A stretch of DNA of 64,000 nucleotides, from contig NZ_SHNO01000001.1 of the NCBI RefSeq assembly GCF_026262645.1, positions 3,038,001-3,102,000 of the forward strand. Reading direction: 5' to 3'. The notes beneath the pieces are model-generated. The model was not told the origin of the DNA. It did not search any database and was given only the letters and a program-made list of their open reading frames with translations. Positions within the stretch are counted from its first letter, which is position 1. Every line of letters begins with the position of its first letter. A program made the translations under genes and the position numbers. Below are positions 9,196 to 18,427 of this stretch, one piece after another. The stretch is from Candidatus Marimicrobium litorale. GTDB lineage: Bacteria; Pseudomonadota; Gammaproteobacteria; Pseudomonadales; Halieaceae.

Positions 9196-9934
9196 CAACA
9201 GTAAAATAGCGCTTGTAACAGGCGGCGCTAGACGTATTGGTAAAGAGATTGCGCTGCATTTGCATCGCAGGGGGTTCGATATAGTGCTTCACTATCGGAG
9301 TTCCAGTGAGGACGCAGAAGCCTTGGCGCAGTTGATGTGTGATGAGCGACCTGATTCCTGCGTGACTCTTCAGGCGGATATACAACACACTGAAGAGATA
9401 GAGAGACTGGGCAACACCCTGGCAGAGCGCTACGGCACCTTGAGCGTGCTGGTTAACAATGCGTCAGGGTACGCGCCGACGCCGATTGATCATTGTACGC
9501 CGTCTCAGTTCAACGACATGCTGAACGCAAATTTGCGAGGCCCCTACTTTCTTGTGCAGGCCTTGCTGCCCTTATTGAAAAACGCGCGAGGAAGCATTGT
9601 TAATATTCTCGATGTCCACGCCGAGCGTCCTTTGCCTGGGTATAACGCGTATTGTGCAGCAAAGTCCGGACTCACTTCACTGACCCGCAGTCTGGCTGTA
9701 GAGTTGGCACCGCAGGTGCGCGTCAACGGCGTCTCTCCAGGTGCCATACTGTGGCCGGAGGGGGGCGAGTCTTACGACACGTCAATGCGTGAGGAAACGT
9801 TGGCTCGCACCCCACTCCAACGTCAGGGTGATCCTGCCGATATTGCCGGGGCAGTTGGCTTTTTGGCCTGTGACGCGCCGTTTATTACGGGCCAGGTTCT
9901 GATTGTCGACGGAGGGCGCTCTCTGGTGGGCTGA
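9182..9934 (+). CDS. pteridine-reductase-like SDR
   Basis: 250 residues from MESDNNSKIALV. The nucleotide motif TGGARRIGKEI with Arg-Arg after the Gly-Gly, the NNAS in place of NNAG, the unusual ILDVHAERPL where the catalytic Ser segment normally lies (Asp instead of Ser), the Y-x-x-x-K in NAYCAAKSGL, and SPGAILWPEGG are all characteristic of bacterial pteridine reductases (PTR1/FolM-like, NADPH-dependent). Expected role is reduction of dihydrobiopterin or dihydrofolate-type pterins in the cytoplasm. The start is poorly supported: the only strong ribosome site serves an ATG 40 bases upstream in another frame. Confidence 0.83.
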   Translation: MESDNNSKIALVTGGARRIGKEIALHLHRRGFDIVLHYRSSSEDAEALAQLMCDERPDSCVTLQADIQHTEEIERLGNTLAERYGTLSVLVNNASGYAPTPIDHCTPSQFNDMLNANLRGPYFLVQALLPLLKNARGSIVNILDVHAERPLPGYNAYCAAKSGLTSLTRSLAVELAPQVRVNGVSPGAILWPEGGESYDTSMREETLARTPLQRQGDPADIAGAVGFLACDAPFITGQVLIVDGGRSLVG

Positions 9935-9945
9935 AGTCCGATGGC

Positions 9946-10746
9946 CTAAGTATTTTTTCCTTCGAGGTGCCGTGTCGCCTTTTCCATAAGGCCGGTCACC
10001 GCCTCTTCAACCCGTTCGCGAACTTCCCATAGTGTGTCCTCATCAGTGGCGCCTTTATATTTTCGAGTAGAGATCGGCCTACCAACGGCAAACACCATAG
10101 GAATCTTTTTGGGGAAGAGGGTGTTGTAGCGACCGAGAGCAATAGGTGGAACTAACTCACCGTCGCGAAGTAGCTCGTTCAACTTACTCCGCTCCTTGAA
10201 CAATGGCGCGAGAGCCCGGTTTTTCTTGATTCGACTGTAATCCCACAATATGTCGTAGCCGAGGTCTGCGCCATAGACGAAAAACGGAGTGATAGGATAC
10301 CTGTTGGCTAATGCCATCCGCGCAAAGCCAGTGCGTTTCTTCCAGAAAAGACGGTGTTCCTCTCCCTTTCGTTTAAGTGCTTCGCGGGCACCGCCGGGAA
10401 ATACCAGAATATGCTCACCAGACTGCATTAGTCGTGTGCAATTATCCGGTGTTGCAGGCACCACGCCATGACTTTTGAGAATATCACGCCAGTAGGGAAT
10501 CCTCTCATGTAACCGGTCGCTCAGTGCGCGCAATCGAATGTTCTTTTGCAGTTTCAGTTCGACCAGAAGTATCGCGAGGTCGTAGGAATAGATTGAATGA
10601 TTACCGACAAGAAGAGAGGGCTTATTATTATCCAGGTTTTGCAGGCCGAGAAATTCATAATCAAATAATCGACGTTGCAAGAGATTGAGCAGTCTCAATG
10701 CACGAGGATTTTGCAGTGCATTGCGCTGCGAGTGGCGGGCTGTCAT
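9946..10746 (-). CDS. lysophospholipid/diacylglycerol acyltransferase-like protein
   Basis: 266 residues. The acyltransferase motif NH-x4-D occurs in GNHSIYSYD near residue 49-57, and FPGGAREAL near 116-124 is the second, substrate-binding motif. The sequence between resembles the DAGAT/plant-type phytyl ester synthase branch more than PlsC: GVVPATPDN, KKRTGFARMA, PFFVYGAD. Expected activity is transfer of an acyl chain from CoA or ACP to a lipid alcohol at the inner membrane; which alcohol is not known. It converges with the pteridine-reductase-like gene, 11 bases apart. Confidence 0.82.
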   Translation of the reverse strand: MTARHSQRNALQNPRALRLLNLLQRRLFDYEFLGLQNLDNNKPSLLVGNHSIYSYDLAILLVELKLQKNIRLRALSDRLHERIPYWRDILKSHGVVPATPDNCTRLMQSGEHILVFPGGAREALKRKGEEHRLFWKKRTGFARMALANRYPITPFFVYGADLGYDILWDYSRIKKNRALAPLFKERSKLNELLRDGELVPPIALGRYNTLFPKKIPMVFAVGRPISTRKYKGATDEDTLWEVRERVEEAVTGLMEKATRHLEGKNT

Positions 10747-10882
10747 GCCATGATTTCTCTAGTTTTGAGTCGCAGTTTTCGGGCGCAGCGTTGGACAGAC
10801 AAAAAAGTGGTTAGTTTAAGCATGAGAGAGTTGTCTTTGTTAGTTGTTAACGTTCATCTACAGGTGGCGTATATCTGCGTGC

Positions 10883-11314
10883 TTAGCGGCCCCAGACATC
10901 CAATGCGGTTCTGATTACCATAGTGATCAGCACCAGTGACGACACCGTAAAGAGGGTAAAGCGCACCTCAATCTTATTCCACAAGGCCTGCTGCAATGTG
11001 TGTATAACGCGCAGGCAGACGTAGGTCCAGGCCAGTGTCAGGTTTGTTCCTTCGCCTGTGCCCAGCAACGCCATAGTTAAAGCAATGGCGTAGAACATGG
11101 TCGGCTGTTCGAGTAAATGGTTATAGTTGTCTGCCTTCCAGCGCACCCGGGCGGGCAGTTCGGACATCTGTTGACCCTTGGGCAAATACGGATCCAGTTT
11201 CATGCCCATTTTCACAAGGGCGGGAATGCGCGTGGCATACATCCATACCCATGCCACGCTGGTCAGTAGCAGGAGGGCGACGACGGGCGCCAGTATATCG
11301 GTTGAAATGGGCAT
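10883..11314 (-). CDS. MAPEG family membrane protein
   Basis: 143 residues with four hydrophobic segments (about 8-27, 72-86, 88-105 and 118-137). The characteristic MAPEG stretch ADNYNHLLEQPTMFYAIAL followed by a WTYVCLRVIHT helix is present. Family members include microsomal glutathione S-transferases and eicosanoid enzymes; bacterial ones are largely uncharacterised. The Asn-Glu-Pro-Thr residues near the start of the second helix match the glutathione-site region of the family. Stands alone. Confidence 0.87.
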   Translation of the reverse strand: MPISTDILAPVVALLLLTSVAWVWMYATRIPALVKMGMKLDPYLPKGQQMSELPARVRWKADNYNHLLEQPTMFYAIALTMALLGTGEGTNLTLAWTYVCLRVIHTLQQALWNKIEVRFTLFTVSSLVLITMVIRTALDVWGR

Positions 11315-11538
11315 GGCTCGATCCTGCTGTGTTAGTCAAGGAAAAGAGAAACTGCGTAGACTATTGATACTGCGAGTATTGAAGTGAACAGGGGGCGCTG
11401 TCCAGTGCTTTTGAAACTAAGCTTCCTTACGCCATCCCGTCTGTATTTATGGATGGTTGCAGCAACGGTCTGCGTTGCCACACCATCGCCCTATGTACGC
11501 CGCGGTACTGATACTGATCCTCGCCTCTGTAAACGGGA

Positions 11539-12519
11539 CTAACCGGGGTTTTTGGCTGCCTGCGCGGCGTTTGATACGCGCGCTTCAGAGGCTTCGAAAG
11601 ACAAGATGGAATCGTTCCACAGGGCGGCGTGCTCGACCAGGCCTGTCTCGGAAAAGTGGCAAAAGTCGTGTCGATCGTGCATATCGGACAGGGTGTCGGT
11701 GTCGGCGCCGGGATAAACACCCTCGATCGCGTCGGGCAACCCGCGCTGTGCCGAGCGTATTGCATCACTTCCGAGGTTGTTACAAATAGTGGCCACTGCC
11801 ACGAATACAGGGGCGCTAATGCCATAGTCACGCAAGGAATCAACGAGTTCCGTAAACATCCCGGCGTATGCATCTTGCGGGGTGCCTGCTCGCGCATCGT
11901 TTTCGCCCTGATGCCAGAGGACATGCGTGGGTGTGATCCCTGATTTCTGCAGTTGTACCGCTGCGTGCTTCACGCGGGGATGAAGGCGTCCACCAGCGGT
12001 CCATTCGTTTAAGGAGGTGCCACCGATGCCGAAGGGCGCAATTAGTACCTGATCAAAGGCCCCGCTGGCTACCAGAGAGTCCCCGAGAATTCCCCAAACA
12101 GATCCGCCGCTGCCATCCGTGCCCAGCAGTGGATCTTCGCTGGTGTAACAGTGTCCGTCATGGATATTGAAATTTGCCACCCCAGGACCTGCTGTATGGC
12201 GGGTCTGGCCGAAGTTGGCACTGTTGGATTGACCGAAAGTCATAAGCACTGCATGTCGCGGATTGTCTGACTGGAATGCATCACAAGGGACGCGTTCGCG
12301 GCCCGCGTCCGATACTCCACAGACGGTGACATCCTCGACGTCGCAGTAGGCTTGTTGCAGCGGTAATACGATGGCCATAGCCCAATCGCTGAAGGGTCTC
12401 GCCAGCTCAGGCCTGTACTTGCCGGCTACGGCACCAAGCCCGAACAGTGTGCCAAAGCCAGCGGCCAGCACGAAGAAGAGTAGCGCGCCAATCAATATGC
12501 GGCGGTAGTGTCTCGTCAT
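11539..12519 (-). CDS. SASA-like (sialate O-acetylesterase-type) SGNH hydrolase, membrane-anchored
   Basis: 326 residues. An N-terminal hydrophobic segment (about 8-31) acts as signal anchor. The SGNH blocks are clear: TFGQSNSAN (nucleophile Ser) near residue 94-102, the glycine-containing APFGIGGTSLNEW, WHQGENDA near 195-202, and HDFCHFSETG with the catalytic Asp/His near 287-296. This order fits the DUF303/SASA carbohydrate esterase family, which removes O-acetyl groups from sugars. The substrate here is unknown. Several Cys pairs fit a periplasmic location. Confidence 0.8.
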   Translation of the reverse strand: MTRHYRRILIGALLFFVLAAGFGTLFGLGAVAGKYRPELARPFSDWAMAIVLPLQQAYCDVEDVTVCGVSDAGRERVPCDAFQSDNPRHAVLMTFGQSNSANFGQTRHTAGPGVANFNIHDGHCYTSEDPLLGTDGSGGSVWGILGDSLVASGAFDQVLIAPFGIGGTSLNEWTAGGRLHPRVKHAAVQLQKSGITPTHVLWHQGENDARAGTPQDAYAGMFTELVDSLRDYGISAPVFVAVATICNNLGSDAIRSAQRGLPDAIEGVYPGADTDTLSDMHDRHDFCHFSETGLVEHAALWNDSILSFEASEARVSNAAQAAKNPG

Positions 12520-12619
12520 GGCCCGGGCCTTTTTCTCGGATCATTTTCTCGCTTGTGCGAAGAGTGTCTCCCACATGGCCTTGGCGGGCAACCTTCGTAT
12601 CGCCATCGTGCCGGCGGCG

Positions 12620-12796
12620 CTAGCGGACGGACCAAACGGGGGGGCGTCGATCGCGCCATGGCGGTGCCTGCTCAAACTGGCCAGCCAGCTGTATTAACAA
12701 GGCATCGTTGCCGTAGGCGGCAGAAAACATCATTCCGATAGGTAAACCGTTGTCGTTCCAGTGCAATGACAGAGACATTGGTAGTGGACGATTCTC
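12620..12796 (-). pseudogene. C-terminal remnant of an amidase (amidase-signature family)
   Basis: Directly after the stop of the nuclease-like gene, and in the same frame, about 58 codons are open to a TAG at 12620-12622. The peptide SLHWNDNGLPIGMMFSAAYG followed by an ALLIQLAGQFEQAPPW-like stretch and a closing RRPPVW is the conserved C-terminus of bacterial amidases (the 'LPxGMMFxxxYG' end of 6-aminohexanoate-cyclic-dimer-hydrolase-like and related enzymes). The catalytic Ser-Ser-Lys part is absent. No start codon with a ribosome site is present. This is the trace of a deleted gene, with the deletion end at about 12785-12796. Confidence 0.8.
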
Positions 12797-13969
12797 TCAG
12801 CGGCGGCATGCCAGTTGCGCGAGATTACCGCTGTGATTAGACACCCAGCAGATATCGTTTGGCGAACTTCCGCAGGTGTCGACAAATGGGTTGGGAGTCG
12901 CGGCGAATAGTGTTCCGTCGGTCTGTTGCCAGCTTCCCGAATCGCCAGCAGCTGTAGCAATGCACGTATTCGAATTCCTGGGCAGGACGGCAAAAATATA
13001 GTCAATGCGCCGGTTAACCTGTAAACCCGGGTCTTCGAGACTGACGGTGTTACTGGCCCTGCCGGAGGTGCAACCGGTGCCATTAGCGGGCTCACATTCT
13101 GCCCCACCGGCGGCCAGATAGGTGTCAACCCAGCCGCGGCGACTCATGGCTAGGTACTCGGAGCTCCCGGGAACCGCGTTGAAATCACCAGCAATCAGCG
13201 CAAGGCTATCCTCGGCACGGGTTTGCTCGACGTAGAGTGCGAGCTGTTCTGCCTGACAGGCACGCACAGTGTCGCGACTGTCGCATTCCCAGGGGCAATT
13301 GCTCACCAGTTCAATCTGTGTGCCGGGAAGCACATAGATAGAATCGCAGGGATTGGTCGCCGAATCTGATCCAGAGGCCAGGTGTGTCGTGTACAAATCG
13401 ATGTTGCCTGCCGGGTGTGCAACGCGTACGTGTAGTACGTGCCGTATAAAGAGCATTAAATCTTCGTTATATAGCGCACTGTGCAGCAGCTGCGTACCGG
13501 TCTCGACAACAGGATAGCGACTCAATACAAGTTCTTCGTCTGTTTCGGCCGTGAATACATTGAGAAAAGGTTGGTAGACCAGCTCATACCTGAAGCCGCA
13601 TTGCGCTTCCAGGCTTGTGAGCTCTTCGGTGATCAGGCCGATAATGGAATCCAGCGGCCCGACCTGCTCTGTGGGAGAGCGCAGCAAGTACTCGAGATTG
13701 ACGATTTCCTGCAGCGCTACGAGGTCGGGACAACCCCGGTTAACGAGGTGTCTGCTCAGCAGTTTTATCCTGTCCGTGATGCGGCACTGGTCGCCGTCTC
13801 CCGGTACTGGTGGGTCGCAATCAAAACCGTGTAGTATGTTTAGATTCGCCAGCGTAACGTTAGGCGTAGCATGGGCGACGAGCAAAGCACTGTCGCTGCT
13901 GTCGGAGCATCCGGGCAGTGCCAATAAAGTTGCTAGGCAAAGCGCGGTGAAAATGAGTTTGCCTGTCAT
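12797..13969 (-). CDS. endonuclease/exonuclease/phosphatase-family lipoprotein
   Basis: 390 residues from MTGKLIFTALC (AAAGGG upstream). Signal peptide with lipobox ALPGC, acyl Cys near residue 20, then Ser/Asp-rich linker. The EEP fold is seen in NLNILHGFD, ALQEIVNLE (metal-binding Glu), YTTHLASGS, GDFNAVPGSSEY (Asp and Asn), RRIDYIF and the final NHSGN, where the usual SDH is SNH, so the catalytic Asp/His pair is Asn-His. Related proteins are sphingomyelinases, nucleases and inositol phosphatases; the lipobox puts it at the outer or inner membrane facing out. Eight or more Cys suggest disulfides. Confidence 0.82.
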   Translation of the reverse strand: MTGKLIFTALCLATLLALPGCSDSSDSALLVAHATPNVTLANLNILHGFDCDPPVPGDGDQCRITDRIKLLSRHLVNRGCPDLVALQEIVNLEYLLRSPTEQVGPLDSIIGLITEELTSLEAQCGFRYELVYQPFLNVFTAETDEELVLSRYPVVETGTQLLHSALYNEDLMLFIRHVLHVRVAHPAGNIDLYTTHLASGSDSATNPCDSIYVLPGTQIELVSNCPWECDSRDTVRACQAEQLALYVEQTRAEDSLALIAGDFNAVPGSSEYLAMSRRGWVDTYLAAGGAECEPANGTGCTSGRASNTVSLEDPGLQVNRRIDYIFAVLPRNSNTCIATAAGDSGSWQQTDGTLFAATPNPFVDTCGSSPNDICWVSNHSGNLAQLACRR

Positions 13970-14002
13970 TGCAAGGGCACCCTTTGAGCGAAGCATATCA
14001 AG

Positions 14003-16213
14003 ATGTTTGAAAAAAAACAGTCTGCCAGTCTACGGGATACTGTCAATCGCCGCCAAGGCCGCGGAGTCACCTCTCTCTTAGGGGTGCTAGTGTTGTTCGT
14101 CGGCGTGGCGGCGTGTGATTCTGATAGCGGATCGAAGCCCTATGAGCGCGTGGCAAAAGATGGCGCCAAGGCGAAGCAGGAGTGGCGTCACTATCTTGGT
14201 GATAAAAAATACAGTCACGCATCGCCGCTTGCTCAGGTAAACCGGTCTAATGTTCGCGATCTTGTCGAGGTGTGGCGCTATGACGCCAGAGGCGCAGCGG
14301 ATGATGGCTCAACTCAGATGCAATGCAGTCCACTCGTGGTTCGGGGCATTCTTTACTGTACGTCACCGTTACTGCATGTCTTCGCGCTGGATGCATCGAC
14401 AGGTGAGGAACTCTGGCGTTTTGATCCGTCCCGTAGTTTGGGCCTGCTGCCCAATCCGAACAGAGGCCTGACTTACTGGGAAAAAAATACCGATGGGAGC
14501 GGAGACAAACGGATTCTCTATACGGCGGGATCTTATTTGTATGCACTGGACGCCAGAACCGGGGCACCGATATCTGATTTTGGTGACGGTGGCAAAGTCG
14601 ATTTACATGTCGGGTTGCCGGACCAATTTTCCGACACAGCAGTAATAGCGACTACCCCGGGGAGTATTTTTGAAGATCTGCTGATTATTGGTTCTCGGGT
14701 CGAGGAGTATAAGGGCGCCGCACCGGGGCACATTCGAGCCTTTGACGTAGTATCGGGCGAGCTTCGCTGGGTTTTTCATACCATTCCGCGGCCCGGAGAG
14801 TTTGGTTCAGACACTTGGCCGCCGGGCAGTTTCGGCAGCGCCGGTGGTGCAAACTCGTGGGCAGGGATTGCGATTGACGAGGAGCGGGGACTTGCATTCG
14901 TGCCCACAGGCTCTCCCAGTTTTGATTTCTACGGTGATGATCGTCACGGCGACAACTTGTTTGCGAACTCGCTGGTAGCGCTTAATGCAGCGACGGGTGA
15001 GCGCGTTTGGCATTATCAGTTTGTACGACACGACTTGTGGGACAGGGACCTTCCATCTCCGCCGAACCTGATCACCCTTAGCCGGGATGGGAATAATATC
15101 CCCGCAGTAGCTCAGGCAACCAAGACCGGACACTTGTTTGTTTTTAACCGCGAAACCGGCGAGCCCCTGTTTCCTATCCGTGAGGAGCCGGTGGTAGGTA
15201 AGGCGGTGACGGGGGAGCGACCGGCTATCAGTCAGCCGCTACCCGTGATGCCGCCACCCTATGCGCAACAGGTGTTCGTACCGTCGGATCGCACTCTCTC
15301 AGCGCAAAGGGCGGTGAAAATGCGCACCGACAACCTCGATCAGGGCAGCGTGTTCATGGTGCCGGGTACGCAGGGTATGGTGCTTTACCCGGGCATGGAT
15401 GGCGGTGCCGAGTGGGGTGGTGCGGCCTGGGACCAGTCGAGTGAAGTGCTTTATATCAATAGCAACGAGGTACCCTATTTGCTGCAATTGACTGCGGTTC
15501 CGAAAGACTTGGGCATGGGGCCAGAGGTGGGGTATCTCGCTCTGTGTGCAGGTTGTCACGGCGCAGATTTGCGCGGCGACGGCGTCTCGGTTCCTGGATT
15601 ACAGCAATTGTCCGACAGAATGTCTCCCTTTGAAGCCTACCGCATTGTGAGCGAAGGAAGAGGCAGGATGCCCGCTTTCGGACAGATTCCGTGGTATGCG
15701 AGGGCTGCCATTTTATGGCATGTATATACCGCGGATCAGAAGGGCCCGGAGGGTCAGGGTGCGAAAGTCGCGGTGGCATCGGAGTCATCGTTCCTGAATG
15801 CTGGCTTCCAGAAACTGACTGACCCGGAAGGCTTTCCAGCCTCGCGGCCACCCTGGGGTACCCTCACTGCGATCAATCTGTCTCGGGCAGAAATACTTTG
15901 GCAGATTCCGCTCGGTGATTATCCGCGTATGCTGGAGCAGGGCAAGTCCGGGCTTGGTGCTGAGAACTACGGTGGCGCGATTGTCACAGCGGGTGATCTA
16001 CTGTTTATTGCGGCAACGCCGGATCGTGTGATCAGGGCCCTCGACAAGCACTCGGGTGAGGAACTGTGGCAGGCAGCGCTGCCAGCAGCAGGATTTGCCA
16101 CGCCGATAACCTACGCAGTTGATGGCAAACAGTACATCGTGATCGCTGCTGGTGGTGGAAAGCTGGGGCAACCCAGTGGCAGTAGTTATGTCGCCTATGC
16201 GCTTCCCGAATAG
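14003..16213 (+). CDS. PQQ-dependent dehydrogenase with embedded cytochrome c domain (lipoprotein)
   Basis: 736 residues. An unusually long charged N-terminus precedes a hydrophobic segment and lipobox GVAAC with Cys at 38. Quinoprotein propeller repeats with Trp-docking motifs (ALDASTGEELWRF, AFDVVSGELRWVF, ALNAATGERVWHYQ) cover residues 60-490. A haem c site CAGCH lies near 515 with the distal Met probably in GRMPAF near 555, inserted before the last propeller blades (INLSRAEILWQI, ALDKHSGEELWQ). Proteins of this design oxidise alcohols or sugars in the periplasm and pass electrons to a cytochrome. PQQ biosynthesis genes are not in the window. Divergent from the nuclease-like lipoprotein gene. 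Confidence 0.88.
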   Translation: MFEKKQSASLRDTVNRRQGRGVTSLLGVLVLFVGVAACDSDSGSKPYERVAKDGAKAKQEWRHYLGDKKYSHASPLAQVNRSNVRDLVEVWRYDARGAADDGSTQMQCSPLVVRGILYCTSPLLHVFALDASTGEELWRFDPSRSLGLLPNPNRGLTYWEKNTDGSGDKRILYTAGSYLYALDARTGAPISDFGDGGKVDLHVGLPDQFSDTAVIATTPGSIFEDLLIIGSRVEEYKGAAPGHIRAFDVVSGELRWVFHTIPRPGEFGSDTWPPGSFGSAGGANSWAGIAIDEERGLAFVPTGSPSFDFYGDDRHGDNLFANSLVALNAATGERVWHYQFVRHDLWDRDLPSPPNLITLSRDGNNIPAVAQATKTGHLFVFNRETGEPLFPIREEPVVGKAVTGERPAISQPLPVMPPPYAQQVFVPSDRTLSAQRAVKMRTDNLDQGSVFMVPGTQGMVLYPGMDGGAEWGGAAWDQSSEVLYINSNEVPYLLQLTAVPKDLGMGPEVGYLALCAGCHGADLRGDGVSVPGLQQLSDRMSPFEAYRIVSEGRGRMPAFGQIPWYARAAILWHVYTADQKGPEGQGAKVAVASESSFLNAGFQKLTDPEGFPASRPPWGTLTAINLSRAEILWQIPLGDYPRMLEQGKSGLGAENYGGAIVTAGDLLFIAATPDRVIRALDKHSGEELWQAALPAAGFATPITYAVDGKQYIVIAAGGGKLGQPSGSSYVAYALPE

Positions 16214-16228
16214 CGGCGTTGCTCTGGC

Positions 16229-17122
16229 CTACGCGTCTCGGTGCAGACTTTCGAAATAGCTCCTCAGTGTGGTATTGCCGCGCTTGGGCCCGACGCCATC
16301 GATCTCGCCTGCGGTAACGATAAAGTCAGCCAGGTCACCGAATTGTTTTGATAGCAGGTTGATGACCTTCACCAGCCCTCGAGCCAGCCACATTGGAATC
16401 ACTGTTATTTTAACCGGTTTACCGACCACCTCGAAAGCCAGTGCAGCGGCTTCACGCTGCGTCATTATGTCCGGGCCGCCGGCGGCAACTTCCAGTTCGT
16501 CGCCCTCCGCTGTATCGACACAAACTTCTGCGAGATCACGGCCGTGGATGGGGTTCATCAGATTGGTGCCCTCACCAACCAGAAATGAACGCCCTTTACT
16601 CGCCATGTCGTATAGCACACCCATATCTGAAAAATAGCCACAGGGACGCACAATCCGGTAGTCCAGCCTCGATTGCTGCAACTCGGCGACGACTTTTTCA
16701 TGAGCCTGTGTAATGGCCAGGTGCATAAGGTTCTCCGCTCCTTCCATAGAGACGTAGACAAAACGCTTTATGCCTCCTGTCACCGCGAGGTTGATAAGGT
16801 TGCGGTTACACTGGTAATCAACCTGTTCAAAAGTGAGGCCATCTCTCTGACGGGATATACCTACTGAGGAATACACGAGGTCAATGCCATCCATGAGGCC
16901 CTCTAGCGTCTCAGGCTTGGTAATTTCGCCGACAAAAATATCATCCATGTCGTCTTCGCTGAGTGCGGGCGCTGTAAAGGGGCCAGGTTCGAGCAAGCGC
17001 TCTCGACTTCGCGTTAATACACGCACCCAGTAGCCACGCTCTTTAAATGCCTTTACCGCGTATTTCCCCAGATAGCCTGTGGCACCCGCAATAACAACCC
17101 TTTTTTTATTCTCTTCTGACAT
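16229..17122 (-). CDS. NmrA-like NAD(P)-binding protein (atypical SDR)
   Basis: 297 residues with an AGGAG site upstream. GATGYLGKYAV near residue 13-23 is the GxxGxxG dinucleotide motif of atypical SDRs; later parts (VYSSVGISRQ, KRFVYVSMEGAE, RPCGYFSDMG, NPIHGRDLAEV) match the NmrA/HSCARG-like branch, which lacks the YxxxK catalytic pair and often senses or reduces quinones. Function unknown. It is the downstream member of a possible three-gene unit with the SDR and the DUF2834 gene. Confidence 0.83.
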   Translation of the reverse strand: MSEENKKRVVIAGATGYLGKYAVKAFKERGYWVRVLTRSRERLLEPGPFTAPALSEDDMDDIFVGEITKPETLEGLMDGIDLVYSSVGISRQRDGLTFEQVDYQCNRNLINLAVTGGIKRFVYVSMEGAENLMHLAITQAHEKVVAELQQSRLDYRIVRPCGYFSDMGVLYDMASKGRSFLVGEGTNLMNPIHGRDLAEVCVDTAEGDELEVAAGGPDIMTQREAAALAFEVVGKPVKITVIPMWLARGLVKVINLLSKQFGDLADFIVTAGEIDGVGPKRGNTTLRSYFESLHRDA

Positions 17123-17152
17123 AGTTATAGCGCTCCTGCGCGTAACTGGTGC

Positions 17153-18013
17153 CTAGTCCAAACGGGCACCACCGTCTACATTGATGGTTTGTCCTGTGAC
17201 GTAGCTGGCATCGGATGAACAGACAAAAGATACGACCGCGGCAAGCTCAGAAACATTACCTTGTCGTCCCATAGGAATGAAATTCTCCAGTTGTTCGCGA
17301 AATGATCCGTCAGGTAACTCGTATTTTTCGGTTGCTCTTGCGATTGTGCCATCCATCATGTCGGTATCGTGTGAGCCCGGGCTAACACAGTTAACTCGAA
17401 TACCAAGCGCGGCTAGTTCCAGTGACATTTGCTGTGTAAGACCAATCACCCCGAATTTTGACGCGCAGTAGGCACCGTAGTCTTGCAGACCTACGCGGCC
17501 TGCCAGGGAAGCGATCATAACGATAGAGCCGCCATTCCCACAGTCCCTGATTAATCTGCCGCCGTACTTACTCACCAGAAAAACGCCGTTCACGTTGACG
17601 TCCATCGTGTGGTTCCAGATATCTTCATCGGTATCAAGAATGGGCGAGGCGCCCGCATTACTGGGAACGCCGGCGTTGTTGACGATGATATCCAGGCGAC
17701 CAAATTTTTCGCGTGTTGCCTCGACCATATTGATGACTTGTGCCTTGTTCGTTACGTCGCAGTCCAGAGCCAGCGCCTGGCGCCCCATGCCCTCGATTTC
17801 ATGAGCCAGAGACGTGACTCCTTTCCAGCCTATCTCTTTTTCGTTGTCGGGAAAGTGTTCAGGTGCTTTGGGTCTGCCACAGATGACGATATCGGCGCCA
17901 TCTTGAGCGAGCCGCAAAGCGATTGCGCGACCGATCCCGCGGTGGCGTGCAGCACCGGTAACTAATGCAATTTGACCGGAGAGATCGCGCCTGGCAGAAG
18001 GGTTATCTTTCAT
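17153..18013 (-). CDS. short-chain dehydrogenase/reductase
   Basis: 286 residues, GGGAG ribosome site. TGAARHRGIGRAIA is a slightly expanded nucleotide loop; NNAGVPS, the Ser in MIASLAG and the pair Y-x-x-x-K in GAYCASKFGV complete the classical SDR set. C-terminus GQTINVDGGARLD is standard. Its ATG overlaps the stop of the upstream DUF2834 gene in an ATGA, so the two are translationally coupled. Substrate unknown. Confidence 0.9.
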   Translation of the reverse strand: MKDNPSARRDLSGQIALVTGAARHRGIGRAIALRLAQDGADIVICGRPKAPEHFPDNEKEIGWKGVTSLAHEIEGMGRQALALDCDVTNKAQVINMVEATREKFGRLDIIVNNAGVPSNAGASPILDTDEDIWNHTMDVNVNGVFLVSKYGGRLIRDCGNGGSIVMIASLAGRVGLQDYGAYCASKFGVIGLTQQMSLELAALGIRVNCVSPGSHDTDMMDGTIARATEKYELPDGSFREQLENFIPMGRQGNVSELAAVVSFVCSSDASYVTGQTINVDGGARLD

Positions 18014-18360
18014 ACATTTGGCTCCCTGTCTTGCTGTGCCTCCAAAATGCCTTGACGGACAAACAAAAATAACGGGAATGCGAAAGCATAGGCGATTGAA
18101 AACGTGAGAACAGGATAGATCCAGAAAAAGCGTAGGCCCAGCTTTCGCGATTCAAGAAACATCCAGATCAGACCTGCGATGCAGGCAATCGCGAGGTCCC
18201 AACCGAGGGACTGACCTGCGGGCGTGGACGCAGCTGCCGCCATAAAATCAGCGATATCAAAAGTGCCGCTGGTTTCTGTCATGTACTGAAAGTTGTAGTA
18301 CCAGGGCAGTATTAACCCAAAAATGGCGAGAGCCAGATAAATAACTCTGGGAATACTCAT
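18010..18360 (-). CDS. DUF2834-type small membrane protein
   Basis: 116 residues with three hydrophobic segments (about 6-22, 55-70, 78-102). PWYYNFQYM near the N-terminus, the FMAAAASTPAGQS loop and WDLAIACIAGLIWMF are typical of the DUF2834 family, whose function is not known. Its last bases overlap the ATG of the downstream SDR by four bases. Confidence 0.8.
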   Translation of the reverse strand: MSIPRVIYLALAIFGLILPWYYNFQYMTETSGTFDIADFMAAAASTPAGQSLGWDLAIACIAGLIWMFLESRKLGLRFFWIYPVLTFSIAYAFAFPLFLFVRQGILEAQQDREPNV

Positions 18361-18427
18361 GAACGCGCCCTGTGCAAAGAAAATGAATCGACCTACTATA
18401 GGTAAACCATCTTAAAAATCATAGGAA

